Assembly (NCBI GenBank): GCA_947623505.1
Contig: CANQGT010000003.1
Location: 62,001-126,000 of the forward strand
Length of the DNA: 64,000 bases
Reading direction: 5' to 3'
Origin: an uncultured Clostridia bacterium
GTDB taxonomy: Bacteria; Bacillota; Clostridia; Oscillospirales; Acutalibacteraceae
Every line of letters starts with the position of its first letter. Within the stretch, counting starts at the first letter, position 1. The translations under genes were made by a program, and so were the position numbers. Below, one piece after another: positions 9,417-19,478 of this stretch. The notes under the pieces were generated by a model, which saw only the letters and a program-made list of their open reading frames with translations, searched no databases and had not been told where the DNA came from.

Positions 9417-10166
9417 TCAGATCTGCGTCAAAATGACGGGACCGTTCGGGGTGATTGCTACCGTGTGCTCAAAATGAGCCGAAAGCAAACCGTCCTGAGT
9501 AACAACGGTCCAACCGTCTGATAGTTGTTTTACCTTATAGGTTCCCTGATTGATCATCGGTTCAATTGCCAATGTCATTCCGGGTAACAGTCTGATACCA
9601 CGCCCTTCGTGTCCGAAGTTGGGTACGCTTGGATCTTCATGAAGCTTTCTTCCGACGCCGTGACCCACAAAATCGCGGACAACGCCGTAGCCTCTTTGCT
9701 CACAATAGGTTTGAACGGCATGGCCTATATCGCCGATTCTGTTGCCGTAGACAGCCTGCTCAATGCCTTTATAAAGACTTTCGCGGGTCGTATCTATCAG
9801 CCGCTTTGCCTCGGGAGAGCAAGTCCCTGCGGCAAAAGTGGCAGCATTATCGCCGTTATAGCCGTTTTTTTCAGCCCCCAAATCGATGCTCACTATATCG
9901 CCCTCTTTGATGATACGGTTTGCCTTTGGGATACCGTGGATAACCTCGTTGTTTACGGAAATACATGCGGTGGCGGGGAAATCGTAAAGCCCCAAAAAAT
10001 TCGGCGTGGCTCCGCACTTTTTTATATAGTCGTAAGCTATCTTATCGATTTCCTTGGTGGAAACGCCCGGCTTAACGGCTTCACCTGCCACCGATAATGC
10101 CTCAGCGGAGATCCGGCAAGCTTCTTTCATAAGCTCCAGCTCTCTTTTGCTTTTAAGCACTACCAT
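9417..10166 (-). CDS. map: type I methionine aminopeptidase
   Basis: Removes the N-terminal methionine from nascent proteins. It is 249 aa from ATG 10166, chosen because GGAGG lies 6-10 bases upstream, while an upstream extension would cover the end of adk. Pita-bread fold metal ligands are visible: Asp in SIDLGAEKNGYNGDNA, His in GHGVGRKLHEDP, Glu in LAIEPMI and Glu in HFEHTVAI. It sits one base after the adk stop, as in the standard secY-adk-map-infA order. Confidence 0.97.
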   Translation of the reverse strand: MVVLKSKRELELMKEACRISAEALSVAGEAVKPGVSTKEIDKIAYDYIKKCGATPNFLGLYDFPATACISVNNEVIHGIPKANRIIKEGDIVSIDLGAEKNGYNGDNAATFAAGTCSPEAKRLIDTTRESLYKGIEQAVYGNRIGDIGHAVQTYCEQRGYGVVRDFVGHGVGRKLHEDPSVPNFGHEGRGIRLLPGMTLAIEPMINQGTYKVKQLSDGWTVVTQDGLLSAHFEHTVAITPNGPVILTQI

Positions 10167-10167
10167 G

Positions 10168-10800
10168 TTAATCCTCCAATGCCTTAAAGACAAGCGCCGT
10201 TGTATCCTCAACGTTCTCCTGCCCCTCGACAACCGTGAGCTTGCCGAGCTTTTTGTAGAAGTCCTTGAGAGGCTCCGTCATCTCGTGATATTCCGCGAGT
10301 CTGGCGCGAACGGTTTCAGGCGCGTCGTCTTTACGCTGAATAAGTTTGCCGCCGCATGCGTCGCAAATTCCTTCTTTCTTAGGCTTTTTGTAAAGCAAAT
10401 GATAGGAATTTGCGCATTTTGAACACACTCTGCGGCCGGAAAGCCTTGCGGCAATCTTATCGTCCGGCACTTCTATATCAAGCACCTTATCTATATCCAC
10501 GCCCATATTTTGCAAGGCCTCCGCCTGCGGGATCGTGCGCGGAAAGCCATCGAGAATAAAACCGTTTTCGCAGTCCTTTTCCCTGAGCCTTTCCTGAATG
10601 ATACCTATTACCACATCGTCCGGAACGAGCTGGCCGGCATCGGTATAAGCCTTTGCCTTCAGCCCCATATTCGTTCCTTCCTTAATGGCGGCGCGGATTA
10701 TATTTCCCGTTGATACGGCGGGAATACCGTATTTTTCTACTATCTTTTCCGCCTGGGTGCCTTTTCCGGCGCCGGGCGCTCCGAGAAGTATAAGTTTCAT
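10168..10800 (-). CDS. adk: adenylate kinase (zinc-binding, long LID form)
   Basis: Interconverts ATP + AMP and 2 ADP. It is 210 aa from ATG 10800, where MKLILLGAPGAGKGTQ gives the Walker A loop. The LID domain carries a four-cysteine zinc site (CSKC and CDAC, about residues 121-146), typical of Gram-positive long-form enzymes. The AMP-binding loop GFPRTIPQAEAL is intact. Lies between secY and map. Confidence 0.97.
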   Translation of the reverse strand: MKLILLGAPGAGKGTQAEKIVEKYGIPAVSTGNIIRAAIKEGTNMGLKAKAYTDAGQLVPDDVVIGIIQERLREKDCENGFILDGFPRTIPQAEALQNMGVDIDKVLDIEVPDDKIAARLSGRRVCSKCANSYHLLYKKPKKEGICDACGGKLIQRKDDAPETVRARLAEYHEMTEPLKDFYKKLGKLTVVEGQENVEDTTALVFKALED

Positions 10801-10816
10801 AAGCGCTGCCCTTCCG

Positions 10817-12166
10817 TTAATCAAGGAAGCCTCTGTAGTGGCGCATCATCATCTGAGACTCAAGCTGGCGAACCGTTTCAAGAGCTACGCCGCAGAGAAT
10901 GATGATAGAAGTACCGCCGAGAGAAATCGACATACCGCCGTCCGTTCCTTCGGGAGTGATCGGCGGAATCGCCGCTTCGCATACAAGCGACCAAACTATC
11001 GGGAAGAGTGCTACTACCGCAAGCATAAGAACGCCGATAAGAACGAGCCTTGAAATAACTCTGAAAATATAGTCCGAGGTCGGTCTGCCCGGTCGAATAC
11101 CTGGTATGGCGCCGTTGTTCTTGCGAAGATTGTTTGCCATTTCAATAGGATTGTACTGAATCGTGCTGTAGAAATAAGCAAAGAAAATAATCAGCACGAA
11201 ATACATAATTGCGTACCACCAACTGTCGCTCTGGAACGCGCCGAAGAATTTCTCCCAAAACGTACCCGCGTACTTTTCCGACGGGATAAACATCTGAACG
11301 GTGGCGGGAAGCGAAAGAATGGAAGAAGCGAATATGATTGGCAGAACGCCGCTCATATTTACCTTGATAGGCATATGGGTGGACTGACCGCCGTACATTT
11401 TTCTTCCGACAACGCGCTTAGCGTACTGAATCGGTATTCTTCTTTCGGCATTATCCATATATACGATATAAACTATCATAAGCAGGAATATAACGACAAC
11501 TACAGGTACGAGTATTGTGTAAACGAGACGCCCCGTGCGCAGATACTGCAAAAGCTGCTGCATAAGCGTGGGGAAACGCGAAACTATACCGGCAAAGAGT
11601 ATGATTGAAATACCGTTGCCTATACCGTCCATAGTTATCTGCTCGCCGAGCCACATTATGATTGCCGTACCCGCCGTGAGCACCGCAACGATTACAATGC
11701 CCTGGAATACGGCGGCGAAGCCGGTGAATGCCGCGCCGTTAGCGTCAACCATAAGATAATTATTGGCACGAAGGAAGAAATAATATGCAAGAGACTGAAG
11801 AATTGCAAGGGCAACCGTAACGTAACGGGTGATCGAAGCTATCTTCTTTCTGCCTTCCTCGCCCTCTTTCTGCAAATTTCCGAGAGCCGGAATCGCAACG
11901 GCGAGAAGCTGCATAATAATTGAAGAGTTGATATACGGGGTAATCGACATCGCGAATATCGTTCCGTAAGTGAACGCGCTACCGGTCATAAGGCTCAGAT
12001 AAGTAAGTATCGTATTGCCCTTGCCCACGTCTATTTCCTCAACAATATTGAGAAACGGAACGGGAATTACCGAACCTATGCGGAATATAAGAATTATAAA
12101 TGCCGTAAAAATAAGCTTTTTTCTTATTTCGGGAACCTTCCAAGCGTTTACGAGGGTTTTTATCAT
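10817..12166 (-). CDS. secY: preprotein translocase subunit SecY
   Basis: Channel-forming subunit of the Sec translocon, 449 aa, with ten predicted membrane helices. Signature segments include GIGNGISIILFAGI, IRPGRPTSDY in a cytoplasmic loop and the C-terminal ESQMMMRHYRGFL. It begins immediately after rplO with no spacer, so the two are co-translated. Confidence 0.98.
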   Translation of the reverse strand: MIKTLVNAWKVPEIRKKLIFTAFIILIFRIGSVIPVPFLNIVEEIDVGKGNTILTYLSLMTGSAFTYGTIFAMSITPYINSSIIMQLLAVAIPALGNLQKEGEEGRKKIASITRYVTVALAILQSLAYYFFLRANNYLMVDANGAAFTGFAAVFQGIVIVAVLTAGTAIIMWLGEQITMDGIGNGISIILFAGIVSRFPTLMQQLLQYLRTGRLVYTILVPVVVVIFLLMIVYIVYMDNAERRIPIQYAKRVVGRKMYGGQSTHMPIKVNMSGVLPIIFASSILSLPATVQMFIPSEKYAGTFWEKFFGAFQSDSWWYAIMYFVLIIFFAYFYSTIQYNPIEMANNLRKNNGAIPGIRPGRPTSDYIFRVISRLVLIGVLMLAVVALFPIVWSLVCEAAIPPITPEGTDGGMSISLGGTSIIILCGVALETVRQLESQMMMRHYRGFLD

Positions 12167-12610
12167 TTATAACACCTCCGCCTTGCCGCCTGCAGCCTCG
12201 ATTTTAGCCTTTGCCGATTCGCTTACGGCAGCGGCCTTAACCGTTAAGGCCTTGGTGAGTTCGCCCTTTCCGAGAATCTTGATGCCGTCAAGCTCCTTCT
12301 TGATTAAACCGACTTCCCTGAGGCTGGCGGCGTCTACCGTTGCGCCGTCCTCAAATCTTTCCTCAAGAGAAGAAAGATTTACAATCGCGTACTCGGTTCT
12401 GAAATGATTGTTGAAGCCCCTTTTCGGAACACGCCTTTGGAGAGGCATCTGACCGCCCTCAAAACCCGGGCGGCGGCTGTAGCCCGAACGCGCCTTTGCG
12501 CCTTTGTGACCTTTTCCGGCGGTTTTGCCCTGCCCTGAACCGGCGCCGCGGCCGATCCTTTTAACAGCCTTTTTGGAGCCTTCGGCAGGAGAAAGTTCAT
12601 ATAATTTCAT
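12167..12610 (-). CDS. rplO: 50S ribosomal protein L15
   Basis: Large-subunit protein L15, 147 aa. The glycine/arginine-rich N-terminus ([24 protein letters not shown], listed here as a motif region of residues 20-43) and [18 protein letters not shown] are diagnostic. Lies between rpmD and secY. Confidence 0.98.
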   Translation of the reverse strand: MKLYELSPAEGSKKAVKRIGRGAGSGQGKTAGKGHKGAKARSGYSRRPGFEGGQMPLQRRVPKRGFNNHFRTEYAIVNLSSLEERFEDGATVDAASLREVGLIKKELDGIKILGKGELTKALTVKAAAVSESAKAKIEAAGGKAEVL

Positions 12611-12626
12611 CTATCTGCACCTCCTC

Positions 12627-12806
12627 TTAGCCTTTGGAAACTTCTACAAGGTGAACGATCTTGTTGATCTTACCCTGAGTTTGAGCATTGTCCGGCTGGA
12701 CAGTCTCGTTTCCGATTTTACGAAGGCCAAGGGAGCGGGCGGTGGCGATTTGATCCTTCTTGCAGCCGATTAAACTTTTGACAAGCCTGATTTTGATTTC
12801 TGCCAT
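12627..12806 (-). CDS. rpmD: 50S ribosomal protein L30
   Basis: A 59-residue protein found by translating the gap between rpsE and rplO. It begins MAEIKIRLVKSLIGCKKDQ and has RSLGLRKIGNETVQPDN, the L30 signature. It follows GGAGGGG. Position rpsE-rpmD-rplO is canonical. Confidence 0.96.
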   Translation of the reverse strand: MAEIKIRLVKSLIGCKKDQIATARSLGLRKIGNETVQPDNAQTQGKINKIVHLVEVSKG

Positions 12807-12819
12807 TTTCCACCCCTCC

Positions 12820-13320
12820 TTAACCTAATATTTCTTTTGCCGACTTGCCGCGAATAAGAGCCACCTGATCGGCGGTGCGAAGCTGAGCAAGTCCGTTCAT
12901 TGTTGCCCTTACAACGTTATACGGATTGTTTGAGCGGATAGCCTTTGTACGAATATCGGCTATGCCGACCGTTTCAACAACCGCGCGCACGGGGCCGCCG
13001 GCGATAACGCCGGTACCTTTGGGGGCGGGCATAAGCAGAACCTCGCCGGCTCCGAACTTACCCTTAACGTCGTGCGGAATGGTTGTGCCTCTGAGGGCAA
13101 CTCTGATAACGTTCTTTTTAGCGTCCTCTATGCCTTTGCGTATAGCGTCCGGAACTTCGCCCGATTTACCTACGCCGAAGCCTACAAGGCCGTTTCCGTC
13201 TCCCACTACCACGAGCGCCGAGAATTTATAGATTCGGCCGCCCTTAACGGTTTTGGATACACGGTTGATAGTAACAACTCTTTCTTCAAGCTCTATTGAA
13301 GATACGTCAATCTTTGCCAT
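12820..13320 (-). CDS. rpsE: 30S ribosomal protein S5
   Basis: Small-subunit protein involved in decoding accuracy, 166 aa from ATG 13320 (GAAGGAGGT upstream; a longer frame overlaps rplR and is rejected). Double-stranded RNA-binding fold: [20 protein letters not shown] and [24 protein letters not shown]-terminal [15 protein letters not shown] is conserved. Confidence 0.98.
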   Translation of the reverse strand: MAKIDVSSIELEERVVTINRVSKTVKGGRIYKFSALVVVGDGNGLVGFGVGKSGEVPDAIRKGIEDAKKNVIRVALRGTTIPHDVKGKFGAGEVLLMPAPKGTGVIAGGPVRAVVETVGIADIRTKAIRSNNPYNVVRATMNGLAQLRTADQVALIRGKSAKEILG

Positions 13321-13339
13321 AAAGTATTTACCTCCTTCG

Positions 13340-13699
13340 TTAGAACTCAAGTCCGCCTTCACGGGCGCCGTCCGCAACTGCGGCTACACGGCCGTGATAA
13401 ACGTATCCGCCGCGGTCAAAAACGCATTTATCAATGCCCTTTGCCTTGGCTCTGTCTGCTAATGTTTTGCCGACAGCCTTAGCTGCCTCGATATTTCCGC
13501 CATACTGCGTGAAATCCTTTTCCACCGTTGACGCCTGAGCGAGAGTTACGCCCGCAACGTCGTCGATAAGCTGAACGTAAATATTGCTGAGGGAGCGATA
13601 TACGTTAAGTCTTGGACATTCAGCAGTGCCGGAAATCTTTGAGCGTACTCTTTTATGACGCTTTTGTCTTGCCTTATTGGCATCCTGTCTTGAAACCAC
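13340..13699 (-). CDS. rplR: 50S ribosomal protein L18
   Basis: 5S rRNA-binding protein, 119 aa. Motifs [12 protein letters not shown] near the N-terminus and [27 protein letters not shown] at the C-terminus (in two blocks). Canonical position between rplF and rpsE. Confidence 0.98.
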   Translation of the reverse strand: MVSRQDANKARQKRHKRVRSKISGTAECPRLNVYRSLSNIYVQLIDDVAGVTLAQASTVEKDFTQYGGNIEAAKAVGKTLADRAKAKGIDKCVFDRGGYVYHGRVAAVADGAREGGLEF

Positions 13700-13717
13700 A
13701 GTAACTCACTCCTTCCC

Positions 13718-14257
13718 TTACTTCTTACCTGTTTTTCCCTCTTTGCGGCGGATATGCTCTTCGGCGTATTTAATACCTTTGCCTTTGTAAGGCTCCGGCG
13801 GTCTCTTTTCGCGAACCTGAGCCGCGAACTGGCCTACCGCCTGCTTATCCGCGCCAGAAATGATTATCTGGGTTTGGGAGGGACATTCGATTTTTATACC
13901 TTCGGGAGCGCTCATAATGACCTGATGCGAATAGCCGAGATTCATTACAAGATTTGAGCCCTGAAGCTGAACACGGTAACCTACTCCGTTTACTTCAAGA
14001 ACCTTTTTGAAGCCTTCGGTAACACCGTGCACCATATTTGCGATAAGGGCGCGGGTAAGACCGTGAAGCGCTCTGTTTTCCTTATTGTCGTTCGGCCTTG
14101 AAACTTTGATTTCGCCGCCTTCAACACTGACGCCGATGTTCGGGTTTTTATCCATGGTAAGAGAGCCGTTCGGCCCTTTTACGGTAACAGTGTTGCCGTC
14201 GAGTGAAAAATCGACGTTGGCGGGAATTGCGATCGGCTTTAAGCCTATACGTGACAT
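13718..14257 (-). CDS. rplF: 50S ribosomal protein L6
   Basis: Large-subunit protein near the factor-binding site, 179 aa. MSRIGLKPIAIPA at the start, the KGPNGSLT repeat region, and the C-terminal signature PEPYKGKGIKYAEEHIRRKEGK. Between rpsH and rplR. Confidence 0.98.
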   Translation of the reverse strand: MSRIGLKPIAIPANVDFSLDGNTVTVKGPNGSLTMDKNPNIGVSVEGGEIKVSRPNDNKENRALHGLTRALIANMVHGVTEGFKKVLEVNGVGYRVQLQGSNLVMNLGYSHQVIMSAPEGIKIECPSQTQIIISGADKQAVGQFAAQVREKRPPEPYKGKGIKYAEEHIRRKEGKTGKK

Positions 14258-14272
14258 CCTAACTGCACCTCC

Positions 14273-14671
14273 TTACCAAATGAAAGCCAGAACTTCGCCG
14301 CCGACATTCTGCCTGCGCGCTTCTCTGTCCGTCATTACGCCTTTTGAAGTGGAAATTATGGCTATTCCGAGCCCCTTCATAACCTTAGGCATATCCTCAA
14401 CATTTGAGTATTTGCGAAGGCCGGGCTTTGAAACCCTGCGAAGCCCCGTGATAACCTGGGATTTACCCTCGCCGTACTTGAGCGACGCGCGGATAACGCC
14501 TTGCTTTCCGTCTTCAATAACTTTATATCCTTTTAAATATCCTTCATCAACAAGAATCTGAGCGATTGCCTTCTTCATGTTTGACGCAGGAATATCTACC
14601 GTATCGTGCTTTGCCGAATTGGCGTTACGTATCCTCGTAAGCATATCGGCAATAGGGTCTGTAATATGCAT
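14273..14671 (-). CDS. rpsH: 30S ribosomal protein S8
   Basis: Central-domain 16S rRNA binder, 132 aa. [18 protein letters not shown] start and [20 protein letters not shown] end are diagnostic. In E. coli S8 represses the spc operon; no equivalent target is obvious here by eye. Confidence 0.98.
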   Translation of the reverse strand: MHITDPIADMLTRIRNANSAKHDTVDIPASNMKKAIAQILVDEGYLKGYKVIEDGKQGVIRASLKYGEGKSQVITGLRRVSKPGLRKYSNVEDMPKVMKGLGIAIISTSKGVMTDREARRQNVGGEVLAFIW

Positions 14672-14710
14672 TGATATTTCCTCCTTATAAATTTAAGCAA
14701 TTCTCAGTTC

Positions 14711-14896
14711 TTACCAAGAAGATTTTGTCATTCCCGGGATCTCGCCTTTGTGGGCAAGCTCACGGAAGCATATACGGCATATGCCATACTTACGAAGATA
14801 AGCATGAGGTCTACCGCAGATCTTACATCTGTTATGCTGTCTTGTAGAATACTTAGCGGGCCTTGCCGCCTTAACTTTCATTGATGTTTTTGCCAC
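14711..14896 (-). CDS. rpsZ: 30S ribosomal protein S14, type Z (zinc-binding)
   Basis: Short zinc-containing S14, 61 aa. Cys24, Cys27, Cys40 and Cys43 form the zinc ribbon (CKIC and CRIC). In Firmicutes a longer zinc-free paralogue is often made under zinc starvation; none is seen in this window. Confidence 0.97.
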   Translation of the reverse strand: MAKTSMKVKAARPAKYSTRQHNRCKICGRPHAYLRKYGICRICFRELAHKGEIPGMTKSSW

Positions 14897-14908
14897 GATA
14901 ATCCCTCC

Positions 14909-15451
14909 TTAATTCGCAAACGGAGCGCCGAAAAGTGTGAGCAGCTCTCTTGCTTCTTCGTCGGTTTTCGCGGTGGTAACCATAATGATATCCATACCGC
15001 GCACCTTGTCGATCTTATCATAATCGATTTCGGGGAATATCAACTGCTCCTTGATACCCATGGCATAATTGCCGCGGCCGTCAAACGAGTTTGGATTTAT
15101 ACCCCTGAAGTCGCGCACTCTCGGAAGGGCGAGGTTGAATAATCTGTCAAGAAATTCATACATCTTGTCGCCTCTGAGAGTTACCTTAACTCCTATCGGC
15201 ATACCTTCACGCAGCTTGAAGTTCGCAACGGACTTCTTCGCGCGGCACACTATCGGCCTCTGGCCGGAAATAGTGGAAAGATCGTCGATTATGGCGTCCA
15301 CTACCTTTGAATTATCGCGGGCTTCGCCGCATCCTACATTGAGAACGATTTTGTCGAGCTTGGGGATTTGCATAACTGACTTATACTCGAATTTCTTCAT
15401 CAAAGCGGGAGCTATCTCGCTCTTGTAGGTTTCTTTTAACCTTGCAGCCAT
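14909..15451 (-). CDS. rplE: 50S ribosomal protein L5
   Basis: 5S rRNA-binding protein, 180 aa. [33 protein letters not shown] and the C-terminal [19 protein letters not shown] are conserved. Lies between rplX and rpsZ. Confidence 0.98.
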   Translation of the reverse strand: MAARLKETYKSEIAPALMKKFEYKSVMQIPKLDKIVLNVGCGEARDNSKVVDAIIDDLSTISGQRPIVCRAKKSVANFKLREGMPIGVKVTLRGDKMYEFLDRLFNLALPRVRDFRGINPNSFDGRGNYAMGIKEQLIFPEIDYDKIDKVRGMDIIMVTTAKTDEEARELLTLFGAPFAN

Positions 15452-15471
15452 TTGTTACGTTCCTCCCTTTC

Positions 15472-15780
15472 TCAAAATTCGTTGCCGCAGTTTTCCTGCT
15501 TGCAAACGCGCTTGCCGTTTTTATGCCCTACTCTTGTGGCTTTGCCGCATTTTGGGCAGACAAGCTGAACCTTAGAGGCATAGAGCGCGGATTCAACCTG
15601 AATAAGGCCGCCCTGATCGCCCATCTTTCTGGGCTTAACGTGCTTGGTAACAAGATTTACCTTTTTAACTATTACCTTGCCTTCCTTGGGGCTTACGGCG
15701 ATGACCTCGCCTCTCATACCTTTTGACTTACCGCTTAATACCTGAACGGTATCTCCGGTTTTTACGAACATTTTACTCAT
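15472..15780 (-). CDS. rplX: 50S ribosomal protein L24 with C-terminal zinc ribbon
   Basis: Assembly-initiating large-subunit protein, 102 aa from ATG 15780; a longer frame overlaps rplN and is rejected. KOW motif KTGDTVQVLSGKSKGMRGEV at the N-terminus. C-terminal CPKC and later Cys pair (about residues 78-98) suggest a zinc-binding tail, seen in many Clostridia. Confidence 0.97.
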   Translation of the reverse strand: MSKMFVKTGDTVQVLSGKSKGMRGEVIAVSPKEGKVIVKKVNLVTKHVKPRKMGDQGGLIQVESALYASKVQLVCPKCGKATRVGHKNGKRVCKQENCGNEF

Positions 15781-15793
15781 ATCGGCACCTCCA

Positions 15794-16162
15794 TTAAAGC
15801 ACTTCGGGAGCAAGAGAAAGAATCTTCATATAATCCTTATCACGAAGCTCTCTCGCAACCGGCCCGAAAATACGTGTGCCTCTGGGAGTTTTATCCTCCC
15901 TTATAATTACGGCAGCATTTTCATCAAAACGAATGTACTGACCGTCGTCACGACGTACACCTTTAGTTGTACGAACGATGACTGCTTTAACAACTTCGCC
16001 TTTTTTGACAACGCCGTTCGGAGCGGCCTTTTTAACGCTGGCCACGATAACGTCGCCGATATTCGCGTATCTTCTGCCCGAACCGCCGAGAACTCTTATG
16101 CAAAGTATCTCTTTGGCGCCGGTGTTGTCGGCAACTTTAAGACGACTTTCCTGTTGTATCAC
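15794..16162 (-). CDS. rplN: 50S ribosomal protein L14 (GTG start)
   Basis: Inter-subunit bridge protein, 122 aa, the exact family length. The start is GTG at 16162, placed by GAAGGAGG upstream and by the L14 N-terminus [18 protein letters not shown]. An ATG two frames away stops after two codons. The 94-base gap to rpsQ is long for this operon and contains an imperfect hairpin (CTGCAA at 16184-16189 with TTGCAG at 16206-16211). Confidence 0.96.
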   Translation of the reverse strand: MIQQESRLKVADNTGAKEILCIRVLGGSGRRYANIGDVIVASVKKAAPNGVVKKGEVVKAVIVRTTKGVRRDDGQYIRFDENAAVIIREDKTPRGTRIFGPVARELRDKDYMKILSLAPEVL

Positions 16163-16256
16163 AGCATTTTCCTCCTTCGTACTGCAAAATAACACTTTGC
16201 ATCTTGCAGTTATTATTTTAAAACTAATTTATAAAAGCTAATGTAATTCGTAATGA

Positions 16257-16514
16257 TTACTTTGCCTTTTCAATAATATTCACAACGCGCCATCTTTTGT
16301 CCTTGCTGAGGGGGCGTGTTTCCATAATAAGCACTTTATCGCCTACGCCGCAGGTATTTTCCTCGTCGTGAGCCTTGTACTTAACAGTTCGGTTGATTAT
16401 CTTGCCGTAAAGAGGATGACGAACCTTGTCTCTTATAGTAACGACCACGGTTTTATCCATCTTATCGCTTGTAACGATACCGACTCTTGTTTTTCTGAGG
16501 TTTCTTTCGCTCAT
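16257..16514 (-). CDS. rpsQ: 30S ribosomal protein S17
   Basis: 16S 5'-domain binder with OB fold, 85 aa. [17 protein letters not shown] and [19 protein letters not shown] are signatures. Follows rpmC by 18 bases. Confidence 0.98.
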   Translation of the reverse strand: MSERNLRKTRVGIVTSDKMDKTVVVTIRDKVRHPLYGKIINRTVKYKAHDEENTCGVGDKVLIMETRPLSKDKRWRVVNIIEKAK

Positions 16515-16532
16515 TTTTTAAACCCTCCTATC

Positions 16533-16736
16533 TTAAGAATTTGAGTCTGCAAGCTCAAGCTCGCGCTCCACGGTTTTGATGCGGGCGATGTCTTTTCTTA
16601 CAGCTTTGATTCTCATCGGGTTGTCGAGCTGATTGATAGCCTGCTGAAAATGAAGATTGAAAAGCTCTTCCTTAAGCTGAGCAAGCTTCGCGGCGCGCTG
16701 TTCGGCGCTTAAAGCTCTGATTTCCGCTGCTTTCAT
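16533..16736 (-). CDS. rpmC: 50S ribosomal protein L29
   Basis: Two-helix protein at the exit tunnel, 67 aa. KAAEIRALSAEQRAAKLAQLKEELFNLHFQ (in two parts) and KAVRKDIARIKTVERE are characteristic. It shares one base with the rplP stop. Confidence 0.97.
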   Translation of the reverse strand: MKAAEIRALSAEQRAAKLAQLKEELFNLHFQQAINQLDNPMRIKAVRKDIARIKTVERELELADSNS

Positions 16737-17161
16737 TACTGCTCGCCTCCCTCTTGTCCTTTAACAACAAATTTGCATTTGATAGGAAGTTTGTTTGCGG
16801 CAAGGCGCATTGCCTCGCGTGCGATACTTTCCTCAACACCCGAAAGCTCAAACATAACTTTTCCGGGCTTAACTACCGCTACCCAGTAGTCAACATTACC
16901 TTTACCTTTACCCATACGGGTGTCGGCAGGTCTTGCGGTGATCGGCTTATCGGGGAAAATCTTAATCCAAACCTGACCTCCGCGCTTTGTGTAACGTGTC
17001 ATTGCTATACGGGCCGCTTCTATCTGAGCCGCCGTTATCCACGCGGGCTCGGAAGCCTGAAGACCGAACTGACCGTAAGTTACCTTGTTTCCTCTTGAAG
17101 CTTCGCCGGTCATACGACCTCTCTGCTGCTTACGGTGTTTAACTCGCTTAGGTAAGAGCAT
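16736..17161 (-). CDS. rplP: 50S ribosomal protein L16
   Basis: tRNA-accommodating large-subunit protein, 141 aa. [17 protein letters not shown] start, [20 protein letters not shown] and [20 protein letters not shown] conserved. One-base overlaps with both neighbours. Confidence 0.98.
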   Translation of the reverse strand: MLLPKRVKHRKQQRGRMTGEASRGNKVTYGQFGLQASEPAWITAAQIEAARIAMTRYTKRGGQVWIKIFPDKPITARPADTRMGKGKGNVDYWVAVVKPGKVMFELSGVEESIAREAMRLAANKLPIKCKFVVKGQEGGEQ

Positions 17162-17874
17162 TACTGATTTCCTCCTTCCTTACGGCGTTCCCTCGGGCGG
17201 CGGTTATTGTTTCTTCTCGGAGCCCTGTTTCTTGACTCGTGAAGAACCTCGCCCTGATAAATCCAAACCTTAACGCCTATGCGACCGTATGTTGTGGCTG
17301 CCTCAGCGGTGCCGTAATCAATATCGGCACGGATAGTCTGAAGCGGGATCGTTCCTTCCTTATACGTCTCGGTGCGGGCAATTTCGGCGCCACCGATACG
17401 GCCGGATACCTGAACCTTTATGCCGCGTGCGCCGAATCGCATAGTGTTGCGGATTGCCTGCTTAACGGCGCGGCGGAAGGAAACACGCTTTTCAAGCTGC
17501 GTTGCGATGCTCTGCGATACAAGAATCGCGTTGAGATCGGGCTGCTTGATTTCCATAATGTTGATGAAAACCTCATCGGGGTTTTTATTGAGCTTTTTGG
17601 CGCAAATAGCCTTGAGCTTTTCAATTTCCGCTCCCTGCTTGCCGATAACCATACCGGGCTTGGCGCAGTGGATATTGATTCTTACGCGCTTTGCGTCGCG
17701 CTCTATTTCGATTTTCGGAACACCTGCACTTTTGAGCGTTTCAAGCAAATACTCGCGAAGATTATGATCTTCGATAAGAGTTTTCGCGAAATCGCCCTTC
17801 TTGGCATACCAGCGGGAGTCCCAGTTTTTGATAATACCGATTCTTAAACCGGTCGGATTACATTTCTGTCCCAT
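17161..17874 (-). CDS. rpsC: 30S ribosomal protein S3
   Basis: mRNA-entry protein with KH domain, 237 aa. [20 protein letters not shown] start; the KH loop [15 protein letters not shown] is at about residues 73-87. The C-terminal tail is an unusually Arg/Asn-rich run ([20 protein letters not shown]). Confidence 0.98.
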   Translation of the reverse strand: MGQKCNPTGLRIGIIKNWDSRWYAKKGDFAKTLIEDHNLREYLLETLKSAGVPKIEIERDAKRVRINIHCAKPGMVIGKQGAEIEKLKAICAKKLNKNPDEVFINIMEIKQPDLNAILVSQSIATQLEKRVSFRRAVKQAIRNTMRFGARGIKVQVSGRIGGAEIARTETYKEGTIPLQTIRADIDYGTAEAATTYGRIGVKVWIYQGEVLHESRNRAPRRNNNRRPRERRKEGGNQ

Positions 17875-17891
17875 CTGACTTTTCCTCCTGC

Positions 17892-18230
17892 TCAGTCTTC
17901 CGTTTCTTTAACGGTAATTGTAATGTGTGATGTTCTCTTGTTTATTCTGTAAGCTCTTCCCTGCGCTCTCGCCTGAATCCTCTTGAGCGTGGGGCCGGCA
18001 GTTACATTGCAGTAGCTTACGAATAATCTGGATACGTCCATATTGTTGTTTGTTTCCGCATTCGCCATTGCCGAATTGAGAACCTTGAGAAGTATCTCCG
18101 AAGCGGCCTTCGGCGTGTGCTGAAGAATTGCCTTGGCCTTGTCGCAGGGCTGATTTCTGATTAAGTCAAGAACAATCTGAACCTTACGGGGAGAAATACG
18201 AACGTATGTTGCTTTAGCTGTTGCTTCCAT
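17892..18230 (-). CDS. rplV: 50S ribosomal protein L22
   Basis: Exit-tunnel protein, 112 aa. [20 protein letters not shown] start and the C-terminal beta-hairpin [20 protein letters not shown] that lines the tunnel. Between rpsS and rpsC. Confidence 0.98.
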   Translation of the reverse strand: MEATAKATYVRISPRKVQIVLDLIRNQPCDKAKAILQHTPKAASEILLKVLNSAMANAETNNNMDVSRLFVSYCNVTAGPTLKRIQARAQGRAYRINKRTSHITITVKETED

Positions 18231-18249
18231 AGCTTAAATCTCCTTTCGA

Positions 18250-18522
18250 TTATTTTGACGTCTTCGAGCCTGCGTGGCCGCGGAACGTTCTTGTGGGGGC
18301 AAATTCGCCCAACTTGTGCCCAACCATATCCTCCGTAACATATACGGGAACATGTTTTCTTCCGTCGTGAACAGCAAAGGTGTGACCTACGAATTCAGGG
18401 AAGATCGTGGAACTTCTTGACCAGGTTTTGATAACCTGTTTGTCGCCCTTGGCGTTGAGAGCCTCGACCTTTTTGTAAAGACTTGCTTCAACATAGGGTC
18501 CTTTTTTAGTACTTCTGCTCAT
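18250..18522 (-). CDS. rpsS: 30S ribosomal protein S19
   Basis: Head protein, 90 aa. [41 protein letters not shown] and [14 protein letters not shown] are diagnostic. Follows rplB by 20 bases. Confidence 0.98.
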   Translation of the reverse strand: MSRSTKKGPYVEASLYKKVEALNAKGDKQVIKTWSRSSTIFPEFVGHTFAVHDGRKHVPVYVTEDMVGHKLGEFAPTRTFRGHAGSKTSK

Positions 18523-18541
18523 TTAATCTTCTCCTTTCTTC

Positions 18542-19375
18542 TTATTTGCCGTTGCGGCGTCTTACTATCATCTTATTTGAGGCTTTTTTCCTGTCGCGTG
18601 TCTTATATCCGAGAGCGGGCTTGCCCCACGGAGTAACAGGGCCGGGTCTGCCTATGGGAGACTTTCCTTCACCGCCGCCGTGGGGGTGATCGTTCGGGTT
18701 CATAACGGAACCGCGCACGGTAGGTCTCCAACCCATATTGCGTCTGCGGCCTGCCTTACCGATTTTAACATTGGCGTGGTCGGCGTTGCCTACGGCGCCT
18801 ATCGTTGCCATACATTCGGCGGGAACATTGCGAAGCTCGCCGGAGGGGAGCCTAAGCAACGCATAAGGCCCTTCAAGAGCCATAAGCTGAGCGCTGTTTC
18901 CTGCCGAGCGGGCAAGCTGTGCGCCTCTGCCGGGATAAAGCTCAACGTTGTGGATTATTGTGCCGACGGGTATGTTCTTAAGGGGAAGCGCATTGCCCGC
19001 AACAATATCGGCGTGGGGGCCGGATACGACCTTGCCGCCCACCTTGAGCCCTTCGGGGGCGATGATGTAATTCTTTACGCCGTCCTCATACTGGATAAGA
19101 GCGATGTGAGCCGAACGGTTCGGATCGTACTCTATCGTTTTAACCTCGGCCGGCATATCGAACCTCTGCCTCTTGAAATCAATTATACGGTATTTTCTTC
19201 TGTTTCCGCCGCCGCGGTGGCGAACGGTTATTCTTCCGTAGGAGTTACGGCCGGATTTTTTGCTGAGAGACTCAAGCAAAGATCTTTCGGGAGCAACCTT
19301 TGAGAGGGAAGAATAATCGGTTACCGACATATTTCTTCTTGACGGAGTAGTCGGCTTGTAATTTTTGATTGCCAT
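18542..19375 (-). CDS. rplB: 50S ribosomal protein L2
   Basis: Peptidyl-transferase-centre protein, 277 aa. [18 protein letters not shown], and the catalytic-region block [20 protein letters not shown] are intact (the conserved His lies in DHPHGGGEG). It is preceded by a 103-base spacer, the longest inside this operon, which holds a structured element ending at its ribosome site. Confidence 0.98.
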   Translation of the reverse strand: MAIKNYKPTTPSRRNMSVTDYSSLSKVAPERSLLESLSKKSGRNSYGRITVRHRGGGNRRKYRIIDFKRQRFDMPAEVKTIEYDPNRSAHIALIQYEDGVKNYIIAPEGLKVGGKVVSGPHADIVAGNALPLKNIPVGTIIHNVELYPGRGAQLARSAGNSAQLMALEGPYALLRLPSGELRNVPAECMATIGAVGNADHANVKIGKAGRRRNMGWRPTVRGSVMNPNDHPHGGGEGKSPIGRPGPVTPWGKPALGYKTRDRKKASNKMIVRRRNGK

Positions 19376-19387
19376 TATTATTTCTCC

Positions 19388-19440
19388 TTTCCGGATAACT
19401 TTGCGATGGGATGGCGCCCATCATACCTCATCATCCGAAA
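19388..19440 (-). promoter_or_regulatory. structured leader directly before rplB
   Basis: On the minus strand TTTCGGAT (19440-19433) can pair with ATCCGGAAA (19396-19388, one bulge). Inside it GATGGG (19422-19417) pairs with CCCATC (19410-19405) across six bases. The outer stem reaches the GGAAAGGAG ribosome site of rplB, so it could control rplB translation. The structure was drawn by eye. Confidence 0.4.
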
Positions 19441-19478
19441 TATTCTCAAATTTTTCTATACTGATTTATATAGGCCGA

